From Zancudomyces culisetae (lineage: Eukaryota; Kickxellomycota; Harpellomycetes; Harpellales; Legeriomycetaceae), in the NCBI GenBank assembly GCA_001969505.1, contig LSSK01000340.1:1-23858 (forward strand): a stretch of DNA of 23,858 nucleotides, written 5' to 3'. This document shows positions 7,766-17,839 of the stretch, one piece after another (the stretch's first letter is position 1; the number at the start of each line of letters is the position of its first letter). The notes under the pieces were generated by a model. It worked only from the letters and a program-made list of their open reading frames with translations. It was not told the DNA's origin and made no database searches. Both the position numbers and the translations under genes were made by a program.

Positions 7766-10700
7766 ACGATTCTAAAATATCAGAGTACAAACTTGAAGGA
7801 TCGAGCAGACCTAGATCTAAGCACAACCTGGAGAGTATTGAGTAATCAAAGGACTGCAAACAGTTTAAAATAAAGTCAGCGTCAACAGTAAATCGTTTGT
7901 TGTCGGTAAAGCGAAAGGCAATCGGGTTGAGGTTGGCGACGATGGAATGGGATTTGATTTTCGAGGTGAGCAGATTAAGGTATACAGCGTCAAGTTTTTT
8001 AAAGGTACTGAGATTAACCAAGGGTGTAATAATGCTGAATGAGCCATGGACATGGTTATTCACAACACAATACTCCTTGATAATATTGCTGGTATTGGTA
8101 TTGGTATTAGTTTTGTTTGTAGCGTTTTTAGATGATAAGCGCTTGTCGTATTTAGAAATGATTCGTTTCAGATTTTTGCAATCATGTAAATTAAATGAAT
8201 TCAAAAGAACTAGTTTGTTGTTGGGAAAGAGTTTCGGGGTTGTGTATATACATATGGACAACTGGTTAGAGTGAGTAAAAAGAAACATCAGTTTGTTATT
8301 GTTGTATACCAAAAACTCACAGCTATTGATGGTGGTTGAGCCCGAGTTTGAAGCTGAAGTGGACAGCGAAGGCAAAGTGGTGGGCGAAGTCAAATATTTC
8401 GACAGCAAAACCAGCTTGGAAATTGGCTCTTCTTGGTAGGCCAGCAAATAAATTCCACCCAGCAAATAATCGCTCAAGAGTAGATAGTTTTTTATGGTGG
8501 AGATATGACTGCAATAACCGCATCCAACCAAGTCCATAAACGCTACACTTGTCAGGTAGCCTTGAGTGTCGTTGTATGATCGCAAGTACATCTTGTTCCC
8601 ACCAACAACCACCACCAACAGGTTGTTCAGTTCAGCTAGACATGACACACCACCTCGCATCTCCTCTCGAGTCAATAATTTGAGCTTCTTGTTTATATAC
8701 GGCTTATCTATCTGTGGCACGATATCAACAATATCAAAGATGTAGATGTAGCCTTTCGATGCCAGATCTTCACCATTCACCAGCGTAGTCCCTATCACTA
8801 CAAATTCTTTGACTTGTGAATCTGTCTGTTGAGATTCAAGATACATCGTTTTGATACTTGTTATGCACTCGCTGACTTCAAACTTGTCATACTCGTCTAT
8901 TATTTCGTAGCCATTCTTATTTTCTTCAACATTATTGATTTCGCTCCCATTTTCACTCCCATTTTCCTTTTCATTTTTGCCAACACCATCAATGTTGTTC
9001 AATGATGATGGTGTTGAAAATGTCAACAACAGTAAAGAATTTTTATCGGTCAATGGCGGGTTGCTTGTTGTGATTACTGGCTCGTTATCGTCATCCTTAC
9101 CATTTAGCTGGGTTGAATTCTCGGCCTGTTGTTGTTGTTGTTGTTGTTGTTGATTGTGTTTTTGTAGATAAAATGGTACGGATTTCTCGTTAATCACTAG
9201 CATCGAGTTTTTGGTTTTGTGGAAAACCATTTTATTAATGTACTGTTTAGACTTACTGATCTTCATTGCAACTTGTGTTTCCAAATCATATTTCTCAAAG
9301 TATTCATTAAAATTAAGCCTGACAACACTATATTCACTAGCAGTAACACCAGCAAAGCCACTATATTTCAAAATACAATCAACAATCATACTGTTTGCAT
9401 CGAGCCCAACTACATCCACTACCCTACTATCAAGTTGTTGGTTTTTTAAAAGTTGGCTTTGGTTTTGAGTCCGAGATTGAGACTGAGATTGAGATTGGGT
9501 CTCGTTTTCAGTTGAGCCTAGGATTAAATCCAAGTGCTCAGTCGATATCCGGATGGAAAATATTCTCAAATATTTTCGCTCTCCCATAACCAACATAACT
9601 GGTGTTTTTAACGCCTCTCCTACTATTATCAAGCCCTTATATTTATTTTTGTATTCATAATAAAATGTTTTTATTTGTTGACTACCGATATCAGTAATCC
9701 CATCAACCCCAGTACCTACACCCCCTACCGCAATACCAGCACCAACATCATTGTCGTCACGAGCGTGTTCCATATCACTTGCAGCATTATTACTGGTGTT
9801 TCCACTTCTTATACCATCAGTGTTTGTGTATTTGAATAAATTGTGTGGAATTTTTTTAAATCTTAGTTGGTTTTTGTAACTGTATTGCTTATACACTAGG
9901 ATTTGAGTGTCTTGATAAATCACAACCATGTAATACACATCATCAAACTTGTACATTCTGCATTGAACTATCTTGTTTCCTTTACTATTATCGGTGGTAA
10001 TCTTCTTGTTGATGATTATGTTTGGCATCAAATCCAACCTGCTTGCACTCATAAGCACAGGATATATACCACTACTATTACTAACACCAGCTCCAGCCCG
10101 GGCTCCAATTTCAGCACCCTCTAAGCCATTTTGACTTTGGCTTACTGAATCTCGGCCACCATTGGTATCGTTATTATTGATATCATACACTATTAGATTG
10201 CTATCTACATCAATAACCCCCCAATACACCCCATCCCCCGTATTGTTTTCACAAAAAAATGTGTCTATCCCCTGCTGCACTTCTTTTAACTCTGCAATTC
10301 TCATTGCAGGCATTAGCTTAATAAGTTTGACGTTGTTGTCATTTAGCCGTATTGCTAGATACCCGTTTCGCTCTTCCACTTGAACTACCTTGTTTATATC
10401 CTGGATTTCAATGGTTTTAATGTCGTTCAAGTACAGTACTTTATGTGTATTGCCTCTATCATCGTTACCCTGACCCGTTTCGGCGGCACTGTTTCCAGCT
10501 TTGCTGTCATCAGTGACTTTCTTAACCAATATTACCTCTGTTTCGGTAACCTGCACTATATACTCTTCATATTCCTTAATAAATTTAGTCTTGCATCTGG
10601 TCTTAATATCCATACCTTGGCTGCTAGTATTGGGCTTGGCAAGCACAATGGTATCATTCTCGTTACTCATAATAACACTGTTGCCATTATCCAATTTCCA

Positions 10701-12371
10701 CACTCCTTGCACCCTTTCTATTACATTTCCCCTATCACCGTCTCTACTTTTGGTTTTGTTTTTATTAGCAGTACCCGTTTTATTAACATATGCCTCATAC
10801 TTGTTTACCGATATTTTGGGTCTCACCAACTTGTCCACAGTGATGATTGCCGACTGTGGCTTTAGTCCTGATACTGTTATAATTTCGACGTCTTGGCTAT
10901 TCTCTACCTGCCTTACTTCATACGAATTTGTAATTCCATAGCTGTTAATTCTATCCAGAATATTTATCCCGTAATCACCTGTTTCTTGTCCTACCTCAAT
11001 CACTATTGATTGCCCACCCTGTGTTCCCACAAATACTATTTCTTCGCTTATTTTGCTAATTGTCGATACAACCATGCCTAATTCACTAGCCTCCACCTTA
11101 TGTACCCATATCCTCTCTATTCCTCTGGAGTTTCCCTGCAGCTTTATATCATAGCACTCGCCCTCTTGATTCCAAAGCAACATCCTTGTTCCACCTTCTA
11201 ACATCACTACCTCTACTTGATTCATGTTGATTCCATCCATCTCCTGTCTGTTTCTACCCCCACCCCCACCTCCACCACCAACTCCTCTTCTTTTTACCCG
11301 TCTATTGCCACCTATTCCCCCGTCAAACCCCATATCTTCTTCGTTCTGGTCCTCTCCCACCTTATACAATCCACTCGTGATACAGCTATATGTAACCGCT
11401 CCATAATTCACATGGCTTATCCACATACTTCCGATCACCAACATACCTCCTATTTGCCGGTCCATTGGCACCACTTTGTACGCATCATATCTTACTTTCT
11501 CTACCCTATATATTTTTGTCAGTTTACCCCCCTCCAAATCTATCGACATTACCACCAACTTGCAGCTATTGATTCCTGTTTGCTTTAGATTTCCTGCCCA
11601 TGTCTTGCTTTTGTTGGGTTCATACAATATGGCCACTGTAGGTTCGTTATATCCTTTCAAAAACTCAAAGTCTCGTATGTTTTCTATACCATATTCCTCG
11701 TACATATCAATCACCATACTGGCGGTATATTTTCTGTTCTTCTCCCTTTTTTTTCTCTTCCGTCTTTTATGTTTCTGGCTATCTTCATGATTTGGCTCTT
11801 CAATTTCATGCATAAAATCCTGTTCCATCTCAAATTCCTCGTTATTATCTTTATATGTACTTTTCCCCATGGGTAATATTGCCATATATCCGCAATTCAC
11901 CTCCATAATCATGCATCTTTCCTCTTTCCTAATCCGCCCCGAATTCTGCCGGTTGCTTTCTTGTCGCTGATACCTTTCCTGTTCATAGTAATGTATAGAT
12001 TTAGTTACTATTTCTTGTGTTTCTTCCTCAAATTCTATTATCGACAGTTTTGCCTCTTCAAAGCTTATGGCCAATCTATCCCTTTCGCCGCTACTCTCTT
12101 TCGCTCTTTGAACACCTTTTTCACCATCAAGTTGTCTTTCTTTTAGCTCCTTTGACTTGCCTCCTTCTACTACAGCCAATCCTCTCACTATCCCGTGTAA
12201 TCGCCACTCTCTTAATAGTACCAGTTTTCTGTTTGTTTCATCAAATTCGAACACTTCCAACATTGTTCCACGTACCAACACAAGCTGTACGGCTTCAGTC
12301 CTTGTAAATCTACAAGTAACACTGAAATCCACTGAGCTTGGTGGAACTATTTCCTTACAGTATGTATACAT
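7749..12371 (-). CDS. CFT1: Cft1 (CPSF160 homologue), pre-mRNA cleavage and polyadenylation factor
   Basis: A 1540-residue protein (S. cerevisiae 1357), uninterrupted. I start at the ATG at 12371 (MYTYCKEIVPPSS), which aligns with the family's MDxYxEFIPPS start; the frame extends to a TTG at 12401 but has no earlier ATG. Recognisable blocks are TMLEVFEF, WRLHGIV, SIHYYEQERYQ, then a lysine/arginine nuclear-targeting run near residue 200, IENIRDFEFLKGYNEPTVAILYEP plus KTWAGNL, and a C-terminal CPSF-A-like region ending with the helical YSILSRLCLDLGLLD. It is a three-propeller scaffold that anchors the cleavage and polyadenylation factor and helps bind poly(A)-site RNA. Low-complexity inserts explain the extra length: Gly-8 near 364 (G-quadruplex-like on the mRNA strand), a QS repeat near 970 and poly-Q near 1073. 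An A/T-tract at 12529-12539 lies 158 bp upstream. Confidence 0.96.
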   Translation of the reverse strand: MYTYCKEIVPPSSVDFSVTCRFTRTEAVQLVLVRGTMLEVFEFDETNRKLVLLREWRLHGIVRGLAVVEGGKSKELKERQLDGEKGVQRAKESSGERDRLAISFEEAKLSIIEFEEETQEIVTKSIHYYEQERYQRQESNRQNSGRIRKEERCMIMEVNCGYMAILPMGKSTYKDNNEEFEMEQDFMHEIEEPNHEDSQKHKRRKRKKREKNRKYTASMVIDMYEEYGIENIRDFEFLKGYNEPTVAILYEPNKSKTWAGNLKQTGINSCKLVVMSIDLEGGKLTKIYRVEKVRYDAYKVVPMDRQIGGMLVIGSMWISHVNYGAVTYSCITSGLYKVGEDQNEEDMGFDGGIGGNRRVKRRGVGGGGGGGGRNRQEMDGINMNQVEVVMLEGGTRMLLWNQEGECYDIKLQGNSRGIERIWVHKVEASELGMVVSTISKISEEIVFVGTQGGQSIVIEVGQETGDYGINILDRINSYGITNSYEVRQVENSQDVEIITVSGLKPQSAIITVDKLVRPKISVNKYEAYVNKTGTANKNKTKSRDGDRGNVIERVQGVWKLDNGNSVIMSNENDTIVLAKPNTSSQGMDIKTRCKTKFIKEYEEYIVQVTETEVILVKKVTDDSKAGNSAAETGQGNDDRGNTHKVLYLNDIKTIEIQDINKVVQVEERNGYLAIRLNDNNVKLIKLMPAMRIAELKEVQQGIDTFFCENNTGDGVYWGVIDVDSNLIVYDINNNDTNGGRDSVSQSQNGLEGAEIGARAGAGVSNSSGIYPVLMSASRLDLMPNIIINKKITTDNSKGNKIVQCRMYKFDDVYYMVVIYQDTQILVYKQYSYKNQLRFKKIPHNLFKYTNTDGIRSGNTSNNAASDMEHARDDNDVGAGIAVGGVGTGVDGITDIGSQQIKTFYYEYKNKYKGLIIVGEALKTPVMLVMGERKYLRIFSIRISTEHLDLILGSTENETQSQSQSQSRTQNQSQLLKNQQLDSRVVDVVGLDANSMIVDCILKYSGFAGVTASEYSVVRLNFNEYFEKYDLETQVAMKISKSKQYINKMVFHKTKNSMLVINEKSVPFYLQKHNQQQQQQQQQAENSTQLNGKDDDNEPVITTSNPPLTDKNSLLLLTFSTPSSLNNIDGVGKNEKENGSENGSEINNVEENKNGYEIIDEYDKFEVSECITSIKTMYLESQQTDSQVKEFVVIGTTLVNGEDLASKGYIYIFDIVDIVPQIDKPYINKKLKLLTREEMRGGVSCLAELNNLLVVVVGGNKMYLRSYNDTQGYLTSVAFMDLVGCGYCSHISTIKNYLLLSDYLLGGIYLLAYQEEPISKLVLLSKYLTSPTTLPSLSTSASNSGSTTINSCEFLVYNNNKLMFLFTHSNQLSICIYTTPKLFPNNKLVLLNSFNLHDCKNLKRIISKYDKRLSSKNATNKTNTNTNTSNIIKEYCVVNNHVHGSFSIITPLVNLSTFKKLDAVYLNLLTSKIKSHSIVANLNPIAFRFTDNKRFTVDADFILNCLQSFDYSILSRLCLDLGLLDPSSLYSDILESFKEFD
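9126..9152 (-). repeat. Poly-glutamine microsatellite in CFT1
   Basis: A run of TTG on the plus strand reads as nine consecutive CAA (Gln) codons in CFT1. It lies between conserved propeller blocks and probably varies in length between strains. Confidence 0.9.
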
Positions 12372-12950
12372 TATCTTCCGAACCTTTCCCCCCTTTTTCA
12401 AACCTTTTATCTGTTTCCTGGGTTGTTATAGATTTCAGAATTTGTTTAGTTGCGTATATTCACCCGTATTAAGCTAAAAAAAAGTTTTTGCTATATTGAT
12501 TTAATGTTTATTTTGTGTTAATTTGCACAAAATTTTTTGTTTGGTCAATACAAAGCACGATTTTTGAAAAGCCGAAGCACAGAAACAATTATCTCCTTTA
12601 AAGAACCTGGGGGGGGGGGGATAAGCAAGAATAACTTGACTTTTTTGAAGATACGATAGCACCCACCGCGATTTCGGGTGGTAATATTGATATATCACCT
12701 ACAATAGTTATATGTATAGCAACAATAGAATATATTGCTTTGTACCCCCCCCCCACTTTGCTGCTGTTTTCCTACTAGCTTTCTCAGCATATTATTTGAG
12801 AGTTTTGAAAATGTGTTTATTATTCTAACATAAAAACAAAATATATTAAAATAAAGAATTGTTTATTGGTATGAATACATTAAAATATAAGACTGATAAC
12901 ATGTGGGTTAGCAAAGTCAACACAAGAGATAACAAGAGCACAAAGGGATG
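12372..12950. other. CFT1 promoter and VanZ-like gene 3' region, with opposed G12 and C10 runs
   Basis: The spacer carries the CFT1 promoter on its left and the end of the VanZ-like gene on its right. Two long homopolymers stand out: G12 at 12609-12620 and C10 at 12745-12754. They are complementary and 124 bp apart. The short RRPE-like AAAATTTTTT is at 12529-12538. A small inverted repeat CACCC/GGGTG lies at about 12660-12680. The minus-strand frame 12501-12698 is not credible. Confidence 0.55.
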
Positions 12951-13586
12951 CTATTTGATAACAACGCTATCGATAATTTCAATATCGTTTATATACATTT
13001 CATCAAAGTCCAGCCCTTCTACTATCTCTATCACATCAGAGTCTGGGTTAAATGAACTCTTCTTTCGTTTATTCCGGTTGTTTGCAAGTTGCTGGAGTGA
13101 TAAATGAGATGACCAATTCAGCAGCGACAAATCTATATATTCCTTGCTTTTCGTGTTAAATACTCCAAAATACCGCACAAGCATTAGATCTACAGTTGCG
13201 GATATTAGCAAACCGATAATAAATCCATAGTAGTTATATACTGCGTCGTAAAAATCAAACTGTCGTCGCCGAAGGGAAAGTAGCGGTTGTATCAGCTCAG
13301 CAACCATACAGCCAGGTATGAACAGTACCAGCAGAACCAGTATCACGAATACACGGTTTACATTGGGCTTAAACGTAAAATACACCAGAATCGTTTCGAC
13401 AACAAAGCTGAACAAATGTAGGTTTTTGTCGTTAAAAAGACGAGGTTCATTGCCCGCGACCGAATTCTTTTTTATTCCCAAATAAAGCATCAGCAACGAC
13501 CATACCGCGAGTAGTAATAGCATCTTTCCATTGTACGTATTTTTACTCCGTAGTTTTTTTATTATCGAATTCAATTTGCTTGACAT
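12951..13586 (-). CDS. VanZ-like integral membrane protein
   Basis: A 211-residue protein. I start at the ATG at 13586; the frame runs back to a TTG at 13598. Four hydrophobic segments are visible at about 22-38, 57-73, 78-99 and 117-140. VanZ-family landmarks appear in order: D-K-x-x-H (DKNLH, 53-57) at the start of the second segment, E-x-x-Q (ELIQ, 97-100) after the third, and D-x-x-x-N (DAVYN, 114-118) before the fourth. This is the usual VanZ layout. The hydrophilic tail (about 150-211) has a basic KRKK cluster and an acidic end. VanZ proteins are named after a bacterial teicoplanin-resistance protein, but fungal members have no established role, so I assign none. The subcellular membrane cannot be told from the sequence. 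Confidence 0.8.
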   Translation of the reverse strand: MSSKLNSIIKKLRSKNTYNGKMLLLLAVWSLLMLYLGIKKNSVAGNEPRLFNDKNLHLFSFVVETILVYFTFKPNVNRVFVILVLLVLFIPGCMVAELIQPLLSLRRRQFDFYDAVYNYYGFIIGLLISATVDLMLVRYFGVFNTKSKEYIDLSLLNWSSHLSLQQLANNRNKRKKSSFNPDSDVIEIVEGLDFDEMYINDIEIIDSVVIK

Positions 13587-14396
13587 TTTTATTCGCAATT
13601 CACTGCCTGTTAATAGCTGGAGACGGACGGAGAATTGTAGGATGCAGGGGGAGGGGGGAGGAATATGTGAATGATAGAAATCGAATGAAGAGGAGCAAGA
13701 TATTACTAAATTCTAAATTATATCAACCTAAGTTTTAATTTACTCAACTCATAGAGTAACTGTAAAAGTACCAAGTTCGATATTTTTGTTATAATGTTGC
13801 GCTGAACCTGGAAATTTAAATACAAAGAGAATTATACCACGTTTGATTGTTTAAATGTTTTTTTTAATATTTTGCTGGCTTTGTGAAGTTTGTAATTATT
13901 TACAAAATCTGGTCTCCAATTTTCCATTCAACAAGTATATAATTGGCAGAAAATTTTCAAAATGGTAATTCCACGCAAATAAAGTTGCTAAAACTCCATT
14001 GCCCAACTTTGACCACAAAACGATAAAAAATATAATTTCTTTTGGGGTGGTTTTGAAGGGACATTAAGTTCAGTTTTTTTTTCTCACGAATGAAGAGGAG
14101 TATGTAGCTTAAGTGCATATGGTAGTAGAAGACATATACAAGTTTAAAGATTAGTCGAAAAAGTGTAAAGTTTTATTGTACAACGATAGTGAAGACAGTA
14201 CGCATGTTATGACACACAAGAAAAGTGTTCATGTGACCTTGAGGAGAAACACAAAAGTTCGATATCTTTGACTTTTTTTTTTGGTTCACTGTAAAATCAC
14301 TAAATTCTAGAGGAAAACATTTTAAAATACAATGAAATAGGTATAAGAGGTAATACTAGAGGATGGGAAATTGAGGGTAGAAAATAAATTATAAGG
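13587..14396. other. Intergenic between VanZ-like gene and VPS41
   Basis: This 810-bp spacer contains the VanZ-like promoter and the VPS41 3' region. It has a G-rich run (13646-13661), a palindromic GAAAATTTTC (13949-13958), a Cbf1-type GTCACATG on the minus strand near 14230, and two copies of a 16-mer starting AAGTTCGATAT (13773-13788, 14255-14270; 15 of 16 identical). I find no protein gene or recognisable RNA gene. Confidence 0.55.
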
Positions 14397-17300
14397 TTAC
14401 AATATTAATGGCTTGACATCAGGCAAAACGGAGGGGTCGGCGGAAGTTGCTGTGTTTTTAGCCTTTAAATTGAAACTATTACTGTTTGGCAGGTACTTAG
14501 CAGGAATCACCCAACCACCAGTGGATGTAACAGACTGAGAAACTACAACAGCACCAGCACCAGCACCAGCATTAGTGTTGGTATTGACGCTTGAGTCCGT
14601 ATTTGCTACCGAAATGGCAAAGCCGTTGTTATTGATGATGGTATTGTTGCAACAAATGGGGCATTCAAATGTGCTTGCATAATGGTAGCTGCTGTTGACA
14701 ATAAGACTTCTCAGCTTGTATAACCTACCCTGGTCACCATCATAACCTTGATTAGCATACCTAAATCCATTTAAAATGTTATCAGACTCAGAAAATGGCG
14801 GTGACGAAGAGTTCATTCTAAGCGAGACAGGTGCAGAGGTCTTCATATCTAGCTTGTCAAGCATCTTTTTCGGAATTAGACAAGATAAGTGGAATGAGTG
14901 GTTGCATACAAATTTTACAATTTTTTTCCCACTAGCTGGAGCTTTTCGGTATGGACTGGCTGTTGTAAGTAGCGCAGTATTGCATAAATTACAAACGGCA
15001 TTTTCTACATCAATTCTTCTGCCCCTGTTGCTCTTATTATATATTTTTATAATCAAGGATCTCAGATCACTATTAATAGATGTATATCCTAACTGACCCA
15101 AATCATGGTTTGTCTGATACTGAGAAATCAAGTCTTTAATAGCATTTGGCAACCTTTTTGCCACCTCACTTTCATGTGCGTTGTTGTTTACCACCAGCAT
15201 ATCGTTTGCCATGTCTGATAGCTTCCCCAGCAAATCCCTGATGGGGTTAACAAATTTTTTGTCAGCCTTTGTAAGTAAAGCCAAAAACAGTTCTGCCTTG
15301 ATTTGGTCGTTTCCAGCAATGTTTAGATGGCTATTGGTGTTGTTCTCAGTATCCTTTGATGCCGAAAAGCGAACCAAATCATTCCACAAATCCTGATCTT
15401 TCTGCTCAGTTGCGAACGATATTGCCTGGTTGATATCGCCTAACTCAAACAGTATCAATGCCAGTGCCTTTCGGAAATCTCCCATTCGGCCCAACAAGTA
15501 TATCGTTTCGTTAACAAGATCTCGACTTTCGCAAATACGGCAAGCTTTCACCAGATCGTAGTTGTTGGCTGTTCGCAGAAAATGAAGTAGAAGCTCGCTG
15601 TTGTACTCTGCGTACAATTCAACCTGCAGGTCGCTGTATTGAGTGGGCATTGTGTCCGGACTCTTTACCCGCAGTGTGTGCAAATATGTGTGTAAGTGTT
15701 TGGGGTGTGTGAGTAGCTGGGTTACCACTGAATTGGGTGTAATAGCAGCAGTGTTTCTAACCAACAGTCCAACTCCTGGAGCTGTGCTAAGCCGATTCAG
15801 GATATTTCCGTTATTCATCCCTTTGCTTTCCACCATTTTTTCATCGTATTTCAATATTGCTTCTGCATGGTTCCGAACTGCAAATACCAGGTTTTCTTTC
15901 TCAATTCTCTCGATAATTCCGGTGTCTTGGAGCTCCAAGTATATCAAAACCGCCTCATCCTGCCGTCCACTACGATCGTAAAGTTCGGCCAGACTTCGCT
16001 TCAACTCTATGTTTTCGCAGTTGTCGCGCAATTTTCCTAACATGGCCAGTTCTACACTTTCTGCATCAAACAAATCCACATCATATTTATCCAACACCTT
16101 ACAAAACTTTCCGATATCTGTATCCAATAAATGACCAAGAACAAGTTCGTATACTATCGGCGATATTGTTTTGTTTGCCGGAAGATAATCTACAATCTTG
16201 TCTATTTCCCCTGCAGCCGCAAACTGATACACATAATCCTCCCAATCTTTATGCATATTTAGTTGTTGTAGTATGAGTTTTATCGCTTTTGCTGCTTCTT
16301 GGAACTGCCTCTTTTCCAATAAAATGTTAATATACGCCTTCCCAACCTGTTCCAATTGTTTTTTGGCTACATCCAGCTCCGTTGCATCATAACTTCCTCC
16401 TTCTGTAATTTCTTTATATGCCTTCTCTATTTGATTTTGAGATATCAACCACTCTACATGCTGAGAAAACGTCTTTTCCTTAACCAAGATTATCTGCTTT
16501 GGGCTGACCACATACCATCTGTTGTCTCCTATTCCTAAAGCATCTACTTGTCTGCTGATCAATCTGTATTGGTTGGCTATAACTGTCTCATATCCTGGCA
16601 CCATCAGTACATCGCGTGTAATCTCTTCTAATTCCTTACTCACCACTCGCAACTCTGGTGCATTATCTTCGAGATCTGCATCATCTCCCCTTTCACTTTC
16701 CACTGCCATTTCGACTTCTTTTGAAATATTTCCTCCATGCACCAACATCATATATTTCTCTTCCTCTCCAAGGAGCCTCTCTTCGCTCTGCCCATATACT
16801 GATATCCCTATCACTGCTTTGTCGCTTTCTATCACCTTTACTACCTTTGCCACTAATTTCCCTGCAACAGTATTGAGCTGTACAATTTGCACATACTGCC
16901 CCCATGTTATTGCCACCCTTCCACTTTGTTCCCAACTGATTCTGCACGGATAAAGCTCCGTCATTGGGCTATTTTCCACCCTTTCCACCATAGTTAGCCC
17001 TACCAATGTATCCATATCGTATATTATCACTCCTTGCTCATTCCCACTCGCTAAATATTTTCCTTTCCACACAACTTCCATTATGGTCCCTCTATTTTCA
17101 TCAAGAACCAGTGTTCGCTTTTTTAATGGCCATCGTCTCTCCTCATGCAGTAAAAGCGATCCTAGTTTTCCACCTGAAACTATCTTCCCCTCTCCTTCCC
17201 TGTACCCCGGCTCGATAGCGACAGCCTTCACAGGTCTTTTATGATCAGCCACTACTTTTCGTTCGTTATTAAAAAGTTCGTGTAATATTACTTTTCCATC

Positions 17301-17839
17301 TTCGCCACCACTAACTATATACTCGTTTTTCGTGTTTACTGCTACACTGGTTACTGCTGCTCTGTGGCTCTGCCATTTCCTTGCAATATTTCCCTCGCAG
17401 TCAATCACGTAAACAAACCCTCCATGTGTTCCCACCACCTATTGTTTTAATAGTATTATTTTTTTATATTTCGCTAAATATCAATTTCCTTAATGTTAAC
17501 ATACACGTGTTTTTAATTTTTGATTAAAAGAAATTGAGTACTTGCCAAAAATTTGTCTGTAATAGCCATTGTACTTATTGAATCTGTTTCATATAGCTTT
17601 ACCAAATCGCCCTTGACTTGTTTATACTCCAGAATAGGTTCCATTTCTTCTTCTTCTTCTTCTTCTTCTTCTTCTTCTTCCTCCACCTCCTCCACCACCT
17701 CCTCGTTCTGATCCTCAACACGATCCCTTTTCTCGCTGTTATTATTTTGCTCTTCTAACTTTACTTGCTCCAGTATTTTACTCTTATCTCCTTTTTCCTC
17801 TTTTTCCTTTTTTTCTACATTTTCTGTGTTTTTTTCCAT
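14397..17839 (-). CDS. VPS41: Vps41, HOPS tethering complex subunit (two exons, GC-AG intron)
   Basis: Complement of join(14397..17438, 17546..17839), 1111 residues (S. cerevisiae 992). Exon 1 starts at the first ATG (17839); the frame extends to a GTG at 17875, with a stop just before. It encodes a Glu/Lys-rich leader with a long Glu run, then the start of the beta-propeller (EPILEYKQVKGDL). Exon 2 continues VVGTHGGFVYVIDCEG, giving the Vps41 motif DKFL-VVGTHGG. WD-like repeats follow, then the clathrin heavy-chain repeat (for example RACRICESRDLVNETIYLLGRMGDFRKAL-like helices), then a C-terminal RING-H2: C914, C917, C943, H945, H948, C951, C1024, C1027, with an unusually long last loop. Vps41 links Rab7/Ypt7 and SNAREs for vacuole fusion and AP-3 transport. 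It is divergent from TAD3. Confidence 0.94.
17439..17545 (-). other. VPS41 intron with GC donor (GCAAGT...AATAG)
   Basis: The exon 2 frame reads back without an ATG to AATAG before codon VVG, so the acceptor is phase 0. In exon 1 no GT donor lies in phase 0 near the required junction. GCAAGT at 17545-17540 does, and matches the usual GTAAGT with T2 replaced by C. Splicing TTG|GCAAGT to AATAG|GTG restores a conserved motif. A 107-bp GC-AG intron is therefore the simplest reading. YTGAT-like TTGAT and TTAAC are possible branch sites. Confidence 0.82.
17645..17682 (-). repeat. TTC/GAA microsatellite encoding poly-Glu in VPS41
   Basis: A pure TTC run on the plus strand gives about twelve consecutive GAA/GAG glutamates in VPS41 exon 1, upstream of the propeller. 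It is outside the conserved fold and probably length-variable. Confidence 0.9.

Noticed and set aside
10380-10941. Long hydrophobic plus-strand frames inside CFT1
   Set aside because: Antisense shadows of the CFT1 coding frame with no promoter or family signature.
12372-12401. Ten-residue N-terminal extension of CFT1 from 12401
   Set aside because: The codon at 12401 is TTG. The first ATG is at 12371 and begins the family's conserved start.
13587-13598. VanZ-like start at 13598
   Set aside because: The codon is TTG; ATG follows at 13586.
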